DNA of 64,000 bases. It comes from JAHRVQ01 sp029941905. GTDB lineage: Bacteria; Pseudomonadota; Gammaproteobacteria; Pseudomonadales; Azotimanducaceae. A program made the position numbers and the translations under genes. Position 1 is the stretch's first letter, and each line of letters begins with the position of its first letter. Below are positions 17,334-25,674 of the stretch, piece after piece. The stretch covers positions 124,001-188,000 of the forward strand of contig JAPYTQ010000002.1 of assembly GCA_029941905.1 (NCBI GenBank), written 5' to 3'. Under the pieces are notes generated by a model, which did no database searches, was not told where the DNA came from, and saw only the letters and a list, made by a program, of their open reading frames with translations.

Positions 17334-19059
17334 CTAGCTGTCAATCCGATGAGCCTCACGCTCAAGCCACTCTTGAGTAGAGTTTGTGTGTGGGAAGGGC
17401 TCATCAGGAATCGCGAGGTCCAGCGCTTTGCCACCCAAACCCGTTGGCGGGTTATTGCTCTGGATGAAGTGAACGTCTATCTCAGGCGTTGCGGCAATGC
17501 GCATGACTTCGTATTCATCGAAGTTGTCCTGCTGGATCACACCGTTGGACATGGTGATTTGTTGTAGCGCCATGGTGCTGAGACCATCAACGATGGATCC
17601 CTGGACCTGGCTGATAGCCCCGCTCATGTTGATGATGGGTCCCACGTCCACGGCAACCGTGACTTTCTTCACGCGGAAATTTTTCTTGGCATCGACCGTT
17701 ACCTCCGCCACTTCGGCGACATGGGCCGCGTGGCAGAAGTAAAACGACAGACCCAGCCCTGAGCCTTTCGGCATGGTTTTCCCCCAACCCGACTTCTCAG
17801 CTGCAAGTTTGATCACGTCAATTGCCCGCCCCGTGTTCAAAGCTCTGACATTACCTTCGACAACCCAACGACGTTTACCCATCAGTTCCAACAGAAACTC
17901 CACATGGTCTCGGTTTGCCAACACCGCCATTTCATGAAGAAAGCTCTGCTCAACGAAAGCATTGGTGTTGGAACCGGGTGCACGCCATGCACCACACGGG
18001 GTCTTGACTGGCGGAAGTCGACAGTGCAGTTCATAGGTTCCATGCAGACGTGCGCGACATAGGGGAACTGGTAAAACGCCTCGTGTGTACGGTTTTCAGG
18101 GTCGGCAAACGCGACGTCGACAGCGGGGCTGTCCTTACGTATGGTGCCTCCACCCTCACGGGCAATCTTCCCTGCTTGTTCAATCATCTTTGGCCAATCG
18201 TCATCGGATGCGCCCGACTCATCCCACTTCACGTTGAGTTTGTTCTTGGCATCGAACACTGACCAGGTGTCGTCGCCTACGATTGCCACACCACCCTGGA
18301 GTTCAGCAAGGCCAGCGAGGAACGCCATACTTGCCTTACCTGATCTTGCGTCCGGATCCAGGATAAAAGCATCTATTACACCCGGAAGTGCCTTAATTTC
18401 AGCCTGGTTAAAACTGATCGCCGTGCCTCCATGGCGGGGACAACCAGTATAGGATGCGTACTTCATGCCAGGCACGTCCACGTCGATGCCAAACTCGGAT
18501 CGACCTGTTGCAATCACCAGATTGTCAACGCCGCCAATGGCCTTACCAATAATGGTGTATGACCTTGGGTCCTTAAATGACAACATTTCAGGATCGGGAA
18601 TCGGCTGCCGAACCGCCGCTGCAGCAAGTTGACCGAACGTCAAAACCTGACCCGATGAGTGGGTCACCCTGCTTTCATTTGCTTTCAATTCGTCCCGCTT
18701 AACTTCCATCGATTCTGACGCGGTACAGAGGTAGAACCACCTGCCCCCTGCATCCCAAACCTACCCGCATTGAGCGGTGCGTCGAGCACAACCACATCTT
18801 CCCACTTCGCACCCATTTCTTCGGCAATGATCATCGGTAGCGTGGTCTTGATGCCTTGCCCCATTTCGGGGGTTGCGGAGTAGATCGTAATCTGTCCATC
18901 CGAGGCGATTTTGATATAGGCATTCAGCTCCTTCGAGCCAACCAGCGTGCCAAGCTCTTCTGCAGCTGCGGACACAGGCAAACTCAGTTCTAGCATGAGA
19001 CCACCACCGGCGAGGGCAGTGGCTTTTAGAAACGAGCGACGGTTCACTATCTGTGACAT
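17334..19059 (-). pseudogene. Decayed molybdopterin-binding subunit (IorB/CoxL-like, xanthine dehydrogenase family)
   Basis: Three frames together resemble one large subunit of a periplasmic Mo hydroxylase. The first (19059 to about 18720) begins with a Tat signal (NRRSFLKATALAGGG) and reads to AGGSTSVP. The second (about 18715 to 18003) resumes at KRDELKANESRVTHSSGQ and runs to AHVCMEPMNCTVDFRQ. The third (about 17997 to 17334) starts CGAWRAPGSNTNAFVEQSFL and includes VAVDVGPIINMSGAISQVQG. By family comparison about 25 residues are missing at the first break and well over 100 at the second, each with a frame change. The last 30 residues also diverge after NPPTGLGGKA. The gene cannot make an active enzyme. 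Confidence 0.85.
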
Positions 19060-19071
19060 CAGCTTGCCCCT

Positions 19072-19539
19072 TTATCTGCGATGTAGAACGATGCTGCAGT
19101 GTGAATTTGCAGCACGAATCCTGATGTAGGTGCCACAGCGGCAGTAGTTTCCTGCCAGCGCCTCATCAATATCGTCATCACTGGGACTGTTGTTGTTGGC
19201 TAACAGGGCAGCCGCGCTCATGATTTGACCTGCCTGGCAGTAGCCACATTGAGGAACATCGCGTTCCATCCATGCAGTCTGCAGTGGATGCAGCGCGCCA
19301 TCGCCAGCCAGCCCCTCGATGGTCGTGACCTTTCCCTTTACCGTTGATACTGGCAGGACACAAGATCGAACTGTTGCACCATCAACATGAACGGTGCATG
19401 CACCACATTGGGCGATGCCACAACCGAACTTTGTACCGGTTAACTTTAGCTTGTCGCGCAGTGCCCACAGCAGTGGCATATCTGGTCGGACGTCCAATTC
19501 AACATCCGCGCCGTTCACATTCAGGGTAACCTTGCTCAT
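19072..19539 (-). CDS. (2Fe-2S)-binding subunit of an aldehyde/isoquinoline oxidoreductase-type Mo hydroxylase, C-terminus frameshifted
   Basis: The 155-aa product has both iron-sulphur motifs: plant-ferredoxin type FGCGIAQCGACTVHVDG with a fourth Cys in VRSCVLP, and the C-terminal domain CGYCQAGQIM and NYCRCGTYIRIRAA. It would pass electrons from the molybdenum centre. The last residues (NSHCSIVLHRR) are not family-like. Dropping one base from the AAA at 19106-19108 restores IHTAASFYIADKGAS and a stop that overlaps the start of the large subunit as TGATG. That is the likely ancestral end, so this gene too carries a +1 insertion. Both Fe-S sites precede the lesion, but its partner is a pseudogene, so it is probably not functional. 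Confidence 0.8.
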   Translation of the reverse strand: MSKVTLNVNGADVELDVRPDMPLLWALRDKLKLTGTKFGCGIAQCGACTVHVDGATVRSCVLPVSTVKGKVTTIEGLAGDGALHPLQTAWMERDVPQCGYCQAGQIMSAAALLANNNSPSDDDIDEALAGNYCRCGTYIRIRAANSHCSIVLHRR

Positions 19540-19604
19540 TTATAACCTCACTATCCTCTTGCAAAATTGTCAGGATTCTTTCCGGGCTGGGCCGTAGGAA
19601 GCCA

Positions 19605-19919
19605 ATGAGTTCTACCAAACCGCCCGGCTACGCCGAAGACGGCGGTACCCTGCTGCAGAAATCGCTCAGTACCGGTGTCAGCTATCACTGGGGTAACAAA
19701 ATTAGCCTGTTTGGTTTGGGCTTCAACTGGAGCGAATCGAATGAAGATACTTTCGGTCCGGGACTGGATGACCAGACGACTATCGAGTTGTTTACACGCC
19801 TGCAGGTCATGAACGTCCTCCAGATTTCGCCCGACATTCAGTACATTAGAAACCCGGCCCTAAACCCTGATGAAGACCATAGTTGGGTTGTTGGGCTGCG
19901 GTTTCGATTGTATTTTTAG
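19605..19919 (+). pseudogene. C-terminal fragment of an OprB-type carbohydrate porin
   Basis: The 104 residues end in an outer-membrane beta-barrel pattern with terminal Phe (VVGLRFRLYF). DTFGPGLDDQTTIELFTRLQ and SPDIQYIRNPALNPDEDHSW are the conserved end of OprB-family porins, which are several hundred residues long. No signal peptide or upstream barrel strands are present, and the frame upstream of the ATG at 19605 has no porin-like sequence. It begins about 65 bases beyond the start of the 2Fe-2S gene, so a deletion or rearrangement probably removed the 5' part. It is unlikely to be expressed usefully. Confidence 0.7.
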
Positions 19920-20035
19920 GAGAATTCAAAGAGCGATTCAGCAAAGATTCAAAATATGAAGCCATGTGGGATCGTACGGGGCCAGAGAGTCGTGGACAAT
20001 CGTTGTCAAAGAACCAACCGCAGACGCAGTAGGTT

Positions 20036-20111
20036 TGGTGGAGCTACGCGGGATCGAACCGCGGACCTCAACACTGCCAGTGTTGCGCTCTCCCAGCTGA
20101 GCTATAGCCCC
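20036..20111 (-). tRNA. tRNA-Ala (anticodon GGC), CCA encoded
   Basis: On the minus strand, GGGGCTA (20111-20105) pairs with TAGCTCC at the 3' end with one G-U. The D arm TAGCTCAGCTGGGAGAGC, the anticodon arm with GGC in CACTGGCAGTG, and the T arm CGCGGTTCGATCCCGCG are all intact, and CCA is encoded at 20038-20036. The tRNA lies at the edge of the decaying Mo-hydroxylase/porin patch. Confidence 0.96.
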
Positions 20112-20126
20112 AATCAGAGGGCGTGA

Positions 20127-20155
20127 ATACTAGCGAATGTCGATCTTCTTTTCAA
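20127..20155 (-). promoter_or_regulatory. Sigma-70-like promoter of tRNA-Ala
   Basis: Read on the minus strand, TTGAAA (20155-20150) and TAGTAT (20132-20127) are 17 bases apart and end 15 bases before the mature tRNA. A GC-rich stretch (CACGCCC) follows the -10 box, as is usual in stable-RNA promoters. Confidence 0.6.
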
Positions 20156-20241
20156 TAGGAGGTTCAGCCAGAAGAACTAACCGGAAGATTGCAGAGTCCT
20201 GCAGTCCTGTGTAACTTAGCCCAAAACACAGGTTGAACAGT

Positions 20242-21300
20242 ATGCCTATGACTATTCTTCTCCTCTTTCTTGCAGTCGATGTCGCTATTGTTATCTTTCT
20301 GGCTTATCTCTATCGGGCACCGGATATGAGCCAGTACGATACGCCGGTAGCGCCGTTGGTTAAGCCTGCATCGGAAGTCAGCCCGCAACATCAGGATGTC
20401 TTGAAGATTCTGGAAAAATACCATCGCGAAGGGAGTCGACTCAGTACCAGGGCAGCAAGAATTCAGATGGAGGAGCTTTTCGGCAAAGATGTTGATGCCG
20501 TGGTTACGCCAGTTGATGTTGACGGCATACCCGGGGAATGGGTGATGGCCGAAGGTGCAGATCCGAAACAAAGGCTGCTCTATCTGCATGGTGGCGCTTT
20601 TCGGGTTGGCAGTCCCACCAGCCACAGATACATCACGTCAGAAATCTCTCGACGATCCGGTTCGGCAGTTCTGGCAATCGACTATCGGATGCAACCCGAG
20701 TACAAGACAATTCACTGTCACGAGGACGCGAGAACAGCATACCGCTGGATACTCAACAACGGGCCAGAGGGTCAATCCGCACCCGAACATTTGTTCGTCG
20801 CTGGAGATTCTGCCGGAGGGAATATGACCCTGGCGGTTATTGCCTGGGCCAGGGACAATGGACTAACACCAGCAACCGGTGCAATTGGATTGGCGCCCCT
20901 GACGGATTCTTCACTCAACAGCCCCAGTTGGAAGACTAATCTCGAAACCGATCCATTCCTGGGTCCGGGTCTGGGAGTGTTTATTAAAGTCCCAAAATTT
21001 GTTATCGCCATCGTTTCACGTTTTTCCAACGGTAAACCAGTGAATGACCCTGAACTTTCACCGTTGCTCGGGGATCTGTCTAATCTGCCACCCACCTTGC
21101 TTCAGGTCAGCAGGCATGAAATGCTGTTCGATGACAGCCAGCGATACACCAACAAAGGAATTGTCAGTGGTAGTAAGGTTGAACTGCAGGTCTGGCCAAC
21201 AATGGTGCACGTTTTCCAGGGATTCGGACCGGAGCTACCCGAGGCAGTCGACGCGCTGGAAGGCATCGCGGTCTTTGTCAGGCAATTGACAGCAGAATAA
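20242..21300 (+). CDS. Alpha/beta hydrolase, HSL-family esterase/lipase
   Basis: The start ATG 20242 (MPMTILLLFLAVDVAIVIFL) gives 352 aa with an N-terminal membrane helix; an upstream TTG at 20233 is possible. The hormone-sensitive-lipase group is shown by the oxyanion motif YLHGGAFRVGSP, the nucleophile elbow VAGDSAGGNMTLAV, and the acid and His regions LQVSRHEMLFDD and WPTMVHVFQGF. It probably hydrolyses short acyl esters at the inner membrane. It stands alone after the tRNA; a zinc-ribbon gene follows 48 bases downstream. Substrate unknown. Confidence 0.88.
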   Translation: MPMTILLLFLAVDVAIVIFLAYLYRAPDMSQYDTPVAPLVKPASEVSPQHQDVLKILEKYHREGSRLSTRAARIQMEELFGKDVDAVVTPVDVDGIPGEWVMAEGADPKQRLLYLHGGAFRVGSPTSHRYITSEISRRSGSAVLAIDYRMQPEYKTIHCHEDARTAYRWILNNGPEGQSAPEHLFVAGDSAGGNMTLAVIAWARDNGLTPATGAIGLAPLTDSSLNSPSWKTNLETDPFLGPGLGVFIKVPKFVIAIVSRFSNGKPVNDPELSPLLGDLSNLPPTLLQVSRHEMLFDDSQRYTNKGIVSGSKVELQVWPTMVHVFQGFGPELPEAVDALEGIAVFVRQLTAE

Positions 21301-21348
21301 CAGCAAGTAACAATCAGAAAATCACACACACACAAAAAAGGAATCAAG

Positions 21349-21660
21349 ATGGCATTATTCGGTGAAGCCTGCGATCGATGTGGGAGAAAGACTCGACACA
21401 AACAAGACGACAAACCGATTTGTGAGCCCTGCGAACATGAAATGGCACTACTGGTCGCGGCTAAAGGTGAAACTACCCAACCCTGCCCGATAGACGGTGA
21501 GGCAATGAACAAGGAAATCGCTCATATGATCGTTGTCGATCGTTGCCCGAAGTGCCAGGGCGTCTGGCTCGATGGCGGTGAGCTTGAGAGGCTGAAAGGT
21601 GGTGTAGAGGCAGATGCCCTGATTTCAATGGCGAACGGATTTACCATACCGTTCGGTTAG
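21349..21660 (+). CDS. Small zinc-ribbon protein (zf-TFIIB type)
   Basis: The 103-aa protein holds two Cys clusters. One is N-terminal, CDRCGRKTRHK with CEPCEHEM (about 6-27). The other is a zf-TFIIB domain, CPIDGEAMNKEIAHMIVVDR followed by CPKCQGVWLDGGELERL (about 46-83). Proteins with the second pattern are common, small and mostly uncharacterised; the ribbon binds zinc and may contact nucleic acid or protein. No enzymatic residues are seen. It follows the esterase gene on the same strand and converges on the GFA-family gene. Confidence 0.8.
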   Translation: MALFGEACDRCGRKTRHKQDDKPICEPCEHEMALLVAAKGETTQPCPIDGEAMNKEIAHMIVVDRCPKCQGVWLDGGELERLKGGVEADALISMANGFTIPFG

Positions 21661-21675
21661 GCTTCAATCAGGCAG

Positions 21676-22032
21676 CTAAGCCCAGGGTAACCTGGTATCT
21701 TCCATAACATCCATTGTTGGTTTGAACGCTTCTGGTTGGTCCAGGCTACCTACGGTCACGTCAACGATATCAGGATGACTTTCATTGATACAGACAACAG
21801 GCGTCCCACACTGGTCACAGAAAAAGCGTTTGCCATCAGCGGAAGATTGCAGTTCCGCTGGTGAGCCCTTTGTATACCTGAATGACTCTTTGGTCGCGAT
21901 TAACCAGGTGACATAAGGTGCACCGGACGCCTTCCGGCACATGCTGCAGTGGCAATTAGCGATTGGATATTCAGCCATGGTAACTTCGTAGCGAATATTA
22001 CCGCAAAAACAACCACCTTTAATCGGGTCCAT
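21676..22032 (-). CDS. GFA-family (glutathione-dependent formaldehyde-activating enzyme/CENP-V domain) protein
   Basis: The 118-aa protein shows the full set of zinc ligands of the family: KGGCFCGNIRYEV (residues 5-17), NCHCSMCRKASGAPY (about 26-40) and RFFCDQCGTPV (about 69-79). Members bind zinc and are often called formaldehyde-activating, although many have no known activity. The gene is single, with its start about 58 bases from the end of the acyl-CoA synthetase gene, which lies upstream on the same strand. The exact role cannot be told. Confidence 0.87.
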   Translation of the reverse strand: MDPIKGGCFCGNIRYEVTMAEYPIANCHCSMCRKASGAPYVTWLIATKESFRYTKGSPAELQSSADGKRFFCDQCGTPVVCINESHPDIVDVTVGSLDQPEAFKPTMDVMEDTRLPWA

Positions 22033-22089
22033 GGTTCACTCCTTTAAGTTGCTGTGCAGTTTCATTAAACTGGTTCTTATGCGTTTGAA

Positions 22090-23643
22090 CTAAACAATAC
22101 GCGTATCTTTCTTACCCCAATAGCGGTCTTTCAGCAGACGTTTGTATAGTTTTCCTGTTGGCAAGCGCGGCAGTTCTTCTTCAAAGTCCACGGATCTCGG
22201 GCACTTGTAGTGAGCCACATGTTCACGGGCATAGGCCATTAACTCTTCAGCGAGCGCATCATCCGGTACAATTCCTGCTTCTACCTGAACAACCGCCTTG
22301 ACCTCTTCTCCCATTTCCTCATTGGGAACACCAAAGACCGCAACATCAGCAATTTTAGGATGCATGATCATTGCATCTTCAATTTCCTGGGGGTAAATAT
22401 TCACGCCACCAGAAATAATCATGAATGTTGCACGGTCTGTCAGGAACAGGAATCCATCATCATCAACATAACCAACATCACCCAGCGCACTCCAGTTCGA
22501 ATGTTGGGGATGCTGGGAATCTTTGGTTTTCGCCGCATCCTTGAGGTATTCAAAGGGCATCTCCGGCAGCTCGAAGTAGACCATCCCCGGTTCACCGTTA
22601 GGCAATTCTTTGCCATCTTCATCACAAATATGGATGACACCCAGCAACGACTGACCCACCGTACCCGGTTTGGTTAGCCATGCTTCTGGCGTTACATGGG
22701 TGAAACCGTTTAACTCGGTACCACCGTAATATTCGTATATTATCGACCCCCACCAGTCAAACATCTGCTGTTTCACTTTTCTTGGACATGGCGCAGCTGC
22801 GTGTATCGCAACTTTATGGCTGGACAGGTCATAGTTCGCCCGCTCTGCTGCGTCCATTTTTAACAGGCGGGTGAACATTGTCGGCACCCACTGGCTATGG
22901 GTTACCTGGTATCTTTCGATAGCTCGGAGCGCTTCTACTTCATTAAAACGCGGCATCATAATGACAGTGCCGCCTAACGTGTGGGTACCGATACAAAATC
23001 CGACCGGCGCTGAGTGGTACAGGGGCGCGGGAGAAAGATAAACCGAATTTTCATCGAAACCCCACAGGACGGACTGTAATGCACCTATGGGTCCTGCATC
23101 ATCGGTAATGGAAGTGCCTGACAACGGACGCAGAATACCTTTTGGTCGCCCGGTGGTGCCGGAGCTGTATAGCAAAAACGTGCCAGCAGGCTCTTCAGGC
23201 AGTTTTTCAGCTGGAAATTCAGCAATCGCTGCCTCGTAATCTTCGTATCCTTCGGTTGCATCGCCCACCATTAACCAGCGCTCAACGTCAGGACAGAACT
23301 GATGAAGATTGTTCGCTATCTCCGACAAATAGTTCGAAGTAACGACAAGCCTGGATTCAGAATTTTCGATGATATACCCGGCTTCTTCATCGGTCAGGTA
23401 ACGGTTGACTGTGGTGAGGTAGAGTCCAGATCGAAACGCTGCCCAGACGACTTCAAAATACCGGACATCATTCTCCATAAATATGGAGATATGATCGCCT
23501 TTACGCAAACCAAGTGACCACATCAACTGGGCCAGCTGGTTCGAGCGGTCATCCAGCTCTTTGTAAGTGACCGTCTGCCCAGTGCCCGCGTGTATCACTG
23601 CCGCTTTGTCGGGAAACACCGTTGACCAATGTCCTGGATACAT
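22090..23643 (-). CDS. Acyl-CoA synthetase (AMP-binding, FadD-like)
   Basis: This 517-aa ANL enzyme has LLYSSGTTGRPKGILRPLSG (A3, about 157-176), YEYYGGTELNGFTHVTPEAW (A5), NWSALGDVGYVDDDGFLFLT (A7), MIISGGVNIYPQEIED (A8) and LPTGKLYKRLLKDRY (A10 Lys). The form with YYGGTELNGF resembles ligases used for steroid side chains and branched fatty acids. That is a resemblance only. It shares a strand with the UGSC operon but is separated from it by about 135 bases, so it may be transcribed on its own. Confidence 0.9.
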   Translation of the reverse strand: MYPGHWSTVFPDKAAVIHAGTGQTVTYKELDDRSNQLAQLMWSLGLRKGDHISIFMENDVRYFEVVWAAFRSGLYLTTVNRYLTDEEAGYIIENSESRLVVTSNYLSEIANNLHQFCPDVERWLMVGDATEGYEDYEAAIAEFPAEKLPEEPAGTFLLYSSGTTGRPKGILRPLSGTSITDDAGPIGALQSVLWGFDENSVYLSPAPLYHSAPVGFCIGTHTLGGTVIMMPRFNEVEALRAIERYQVTHSQWVPTMFTRLLKMDAAERANYDLSSHKVAIHAAAPCPRKVKQQMFDWWGSIIYEYYGGTELNGFTHVTPEAWLTKPGTVGQSLLGVIHICDEDGKELPNGEPGMVYFELPEMPFEYLKDAAKTKDSQHPQHSNWSALGDVGYVDDDGFLFLTDRATFMIISGGVNIYPQEIEDAMIMHPKIADVAVFGVPNEEMGEEVKAVVQVEAGIVPDDALAEELMAYAREHVAHYKCPRSVDFEEELPRLPTGKLYKRLLKDRYWGKKDTRIV

Positions 23644-23778
23644 TGCTTATCGCCTCTGATGAGAATTGTATTTGTAAGAATAAAACATAACCTTAACTCT
23701 GTGGCAACGAATTGGACCGAGTAAAGCACTGAGCCGTGTAACAGATCGGTTGAGCCCGTCGTCGCTTGAGCTCATGGC

Positions 23779-24876
23779 TCAGGCGAGGCCGGGAATCTCA
23801 CAAAACTGGTCGGCTTCGACCAGTACGCTACTGGCAGAATTCTTGTTCGCACCTGCGCACCACGACGGCATCACCATGGAGTACAACCCACTGCCACCAG
23901 CCATCAGGATCAGGATATCGTGGGGAGTAGCAAAGACATGACGTTGCTTGTCATCTGCCTGCCGATTCGAAAAACCAGGCACCAGTAACGCCAATTCCGT
24001 GGTTGAATGAGTGCAGGATTCATAAAGCTGTTCCGCAACCTGCTCTCTTGTCAAACCTGCATCTGCAAGAATCTGTGCATGATCAGGATTCAGGATGACA
24101 GTCGCTGCGCCTCCTCCCAAAATCGCATTGTTCGTCGCCGTGTTACTGAGTCCAACGGCCAACTGCCGCAACAGCATTTTGTGGTTGTCCGGCTCATCTG
24201 CATCACCGCTGAACATCACCGAGTGTGGTGCCTCGGCGCCAATCACAGTGACCACACTGTCGTCTTTGTCAAAACTGCGGGAAACATGCATGGGCGTAAA
24301 CGGGCTGTGTTCTTCATCTTCAGCAACACAGAAAGTGAACTTTCCAGGGTGCCCCAAAAGTGCCATATCTGATTCACCAGCACGACCGCCACCGATATTG
24401 ATCATCGCCAGACGCAAGGCCCGGCCAATGGATGCATTCGCACGGTGCCCGGGCCCGAGTGCGCCAAAGCCGGAAGAAACCGGCCCGCAGTTCACCCGCG
24501 CCGGACCATTAACAATAATTAATGGCGCTGTGCAATGAGTCGTCGCTTGCATTTCCGTCAGATCAAACACTGGATCAATGACGGCTTTTACGGCTGCTAT
24601 CACAATGGGCATATAGTCGGGCAGGCATCCTGCCATCACCGCGGCCACGGCTACTTTTTCAACCGTCGCAATCCCACCCATGGGACCCATGGTGCCAAGC
24701 ACCATGTCAGCTTCGATACCCGATGCCAGTACCATGCGTTCAACCCTGTGTGCTGTCGGGATGATAACCGGCAGCCCGTCCGTACAACCTTGATCGTGTA
24801 ATGTTTCCAAGGCAGCAGCTTCGTCTACAGCCTGTAGCATCGATTCATCAACGCTGTTCTGTAGCGTCGAGCTCAT
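23779..24876 (-). CDS. Conserved protein of unknown function, partner of the UGSC selenoprotein
   Basis: The 365-aa protein has no signal peptide or membrane helix. Conserved-looking Gly-rich blocks include DQGCTDGLPVIIPTAHRVER (about 28-47), LGTMGPMGGIATVEKVAVAA (about 60-79), IIVNGPARVNCGPVSSGFGA and LGPGHRANASIGRALRLAMI (about 120-160), and ILGGGAATVILNPDHAQIL near 250. Cys residues at 31, 84, 114 and 129 could be redox or metal ligands. I know of no tested function. It starts within the stop of the selenoprotein gene (ATGA), so the two are translated together and probably form one enzyme system. Similar proteins beside UGSC genes are remembered but could not be checked here. Confidence 0.7.
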   Translation of the reverse strand: MSSTLQNSVDESMLQAVDEAAALETLHDQGCTDGLPVIIPTAHRVERMVLASGIEADMVLGTMGPMGGIATVEKVAVAAVMAGCLPDYMPIVIAAVKAVIDPVFDLTEMQATTHCTAPLIIVNGPARVNCGPVSSGFGALGPGHRANASIGRALRLAMINIGGGRAGESDMALLGHPGKFTFCVAEDEEHSPFTPMHVSRSFDKDDSVVTVIGAEAPHSVMFSGDADEPDNHKMLLRQLAVGLSNTATNNAILGGGAATVILNPDHAQILADAGLTREQVAEQLYESCTHSTTELALLVPGFSNRQADDKQRHVFATPHDILILMAGGSGLYSMVMPSWCAGANKNSASSVLVEADQFCEIPGLA

Positions 24877-25406
24877 GCAGAAGATTCCAGTGCGCTGATA
24901 ATCAAGGGAGTAACTAGTTCCGCTACTTTTCTCATATTTCGTTGGCCGGTTCCCGCTACGGGATGCGGCAGACGAATTCGAGGCACGTCAGGCATACCCA
25001 GAGACGCAGCAACAAAATCGCCCTGCGGCCAAAAATCCTCGGTGACCAGTGCCACGGCTGGAATGCCTAGCCTGGCGATGGATACTCCGTCACGCACGGT
25101 GCCGGTAGTGCAACTGCCTCAGTGACCGTAGGCGGCGATCACCGCCTGGCAATCATCACCGATGCTCTTAAGAATCTCAGGACTGGCGGGAATAGACGCA
25201 TTGCCCTTGTTATATCGATGCAGCGTCACGCCAGGCTCCCGCTCAAGCAAAACATCAGCAATATGGTTGAGGAAGTTCTCAGAGTCCGGGAAGCCGTTGG
25301 CCAACAGTCCGACGGAAGCCTTGTTACTTCCGGTGAGGGTAATACTCAGGTTGTAAGGAAAATGCTCTACATTTACCTCTGCCCTGGGATTGTGATACTC
25401 GATCAT
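24873..25406 (-). CDS. UGSC-family selenoprotein, Sec at in-frame UGA 25121-25119
   Basis: One 177-aa protein is read through a UGA codon. The first part (25406 to 25122) ends QAVIAAYGH. The codons TGA GGC AGT TGC then give U-G-S-C at residues 96-99, and the frame continues without break as TTGTVRDGVSIARLGIPAV to 24873. The downstream part has the expected UGSC-family sequence (VALVTEDFW, LGMPDVPRIRLPHPVAGTG). UGSC proteins use a Sec/Cys pair and are thought to be redox enzymes; this family name comes from marine metagenomes. ATG 25406 has AAGGAG six bases upstream. A stem-loop directly after the UGA supports recoding. The gene overlaps its downstream partner by ATGA. Selenocysteine machinery is not in this window. 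Confidence 0.88.
25084..25121 (-). promoter_or_regulatory. UGA (Sec) codon and candidate bacterial SECIS stem-loop
   Basis: Downstream of TGA (25121-25119), minus-strand CCGT (25099-25096) pairs with ACGG (25090-25087) around the loop GCGTG. Two more pairs follow after one A-A mismatch (G25102-T25084, C25101-G25085). The loop starts 23 bases after the UGA and opens with G, as bacterial SECIS elements usually do. Folding was done by eye. Confidence 0.6.
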
Positions 25407-25463
25407 CAATTTCTCCTTGTCAGGTTTGCATGATTTGTGTCCAAACTATACACCCGGGCCAGA

Positions 25464-25492
25464 ATTATAGTAGCCACATGTAATTCTTGTAA
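25464..25492 (-). promoter_or_regulatory. Candidate promoter of the UGSC operon
   Basis: The minus strand has a perfect -10 box TATAAT (25469-25464) and a poor -35 box TTACAA (25492-25487) at 17-base spacing. Transcription would begin about 50 bases before the selenoprotein ATG. Confidence 0.4.
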
Positions 25493-25674
25493 CCGTAACA
25501 TCTGATTTTATTGTCATCTAATCACAACGGTTTCCGGATTCCTGGCGTCCTATGTTAAGTGGTCAATCCCACCCATGTCTGGTGGCATTCGCAACAATTG
25601 TATTGAGTGGCTATTTTTTTGTTTTAAATTCAATTGGTTAGCCATTGGCACAGTTAGTGTATACCTAAGGCAGC

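Noticed and set aside
19605..19919. Complete small outer-membrane protein
   Set aside because: Lacks a signal peptide and matches only the end of OprB-type porins, so it is called a fragment.
24873..25097. Separate 74-aa protein starting at GTG 25097
   Set aside because: It is in frame with the upstream ORF across a single TGA and completes the UGSC motif, so it is the C-terminal half of the selenoprotein.
25645..25660. TTGGCACAGTTAGTGT, a sigma-54-like sequence before the RND pump gene
   Set aside because: The start would fall about four bases before the ATG, leaving no room for a ribosome site; probably chance.
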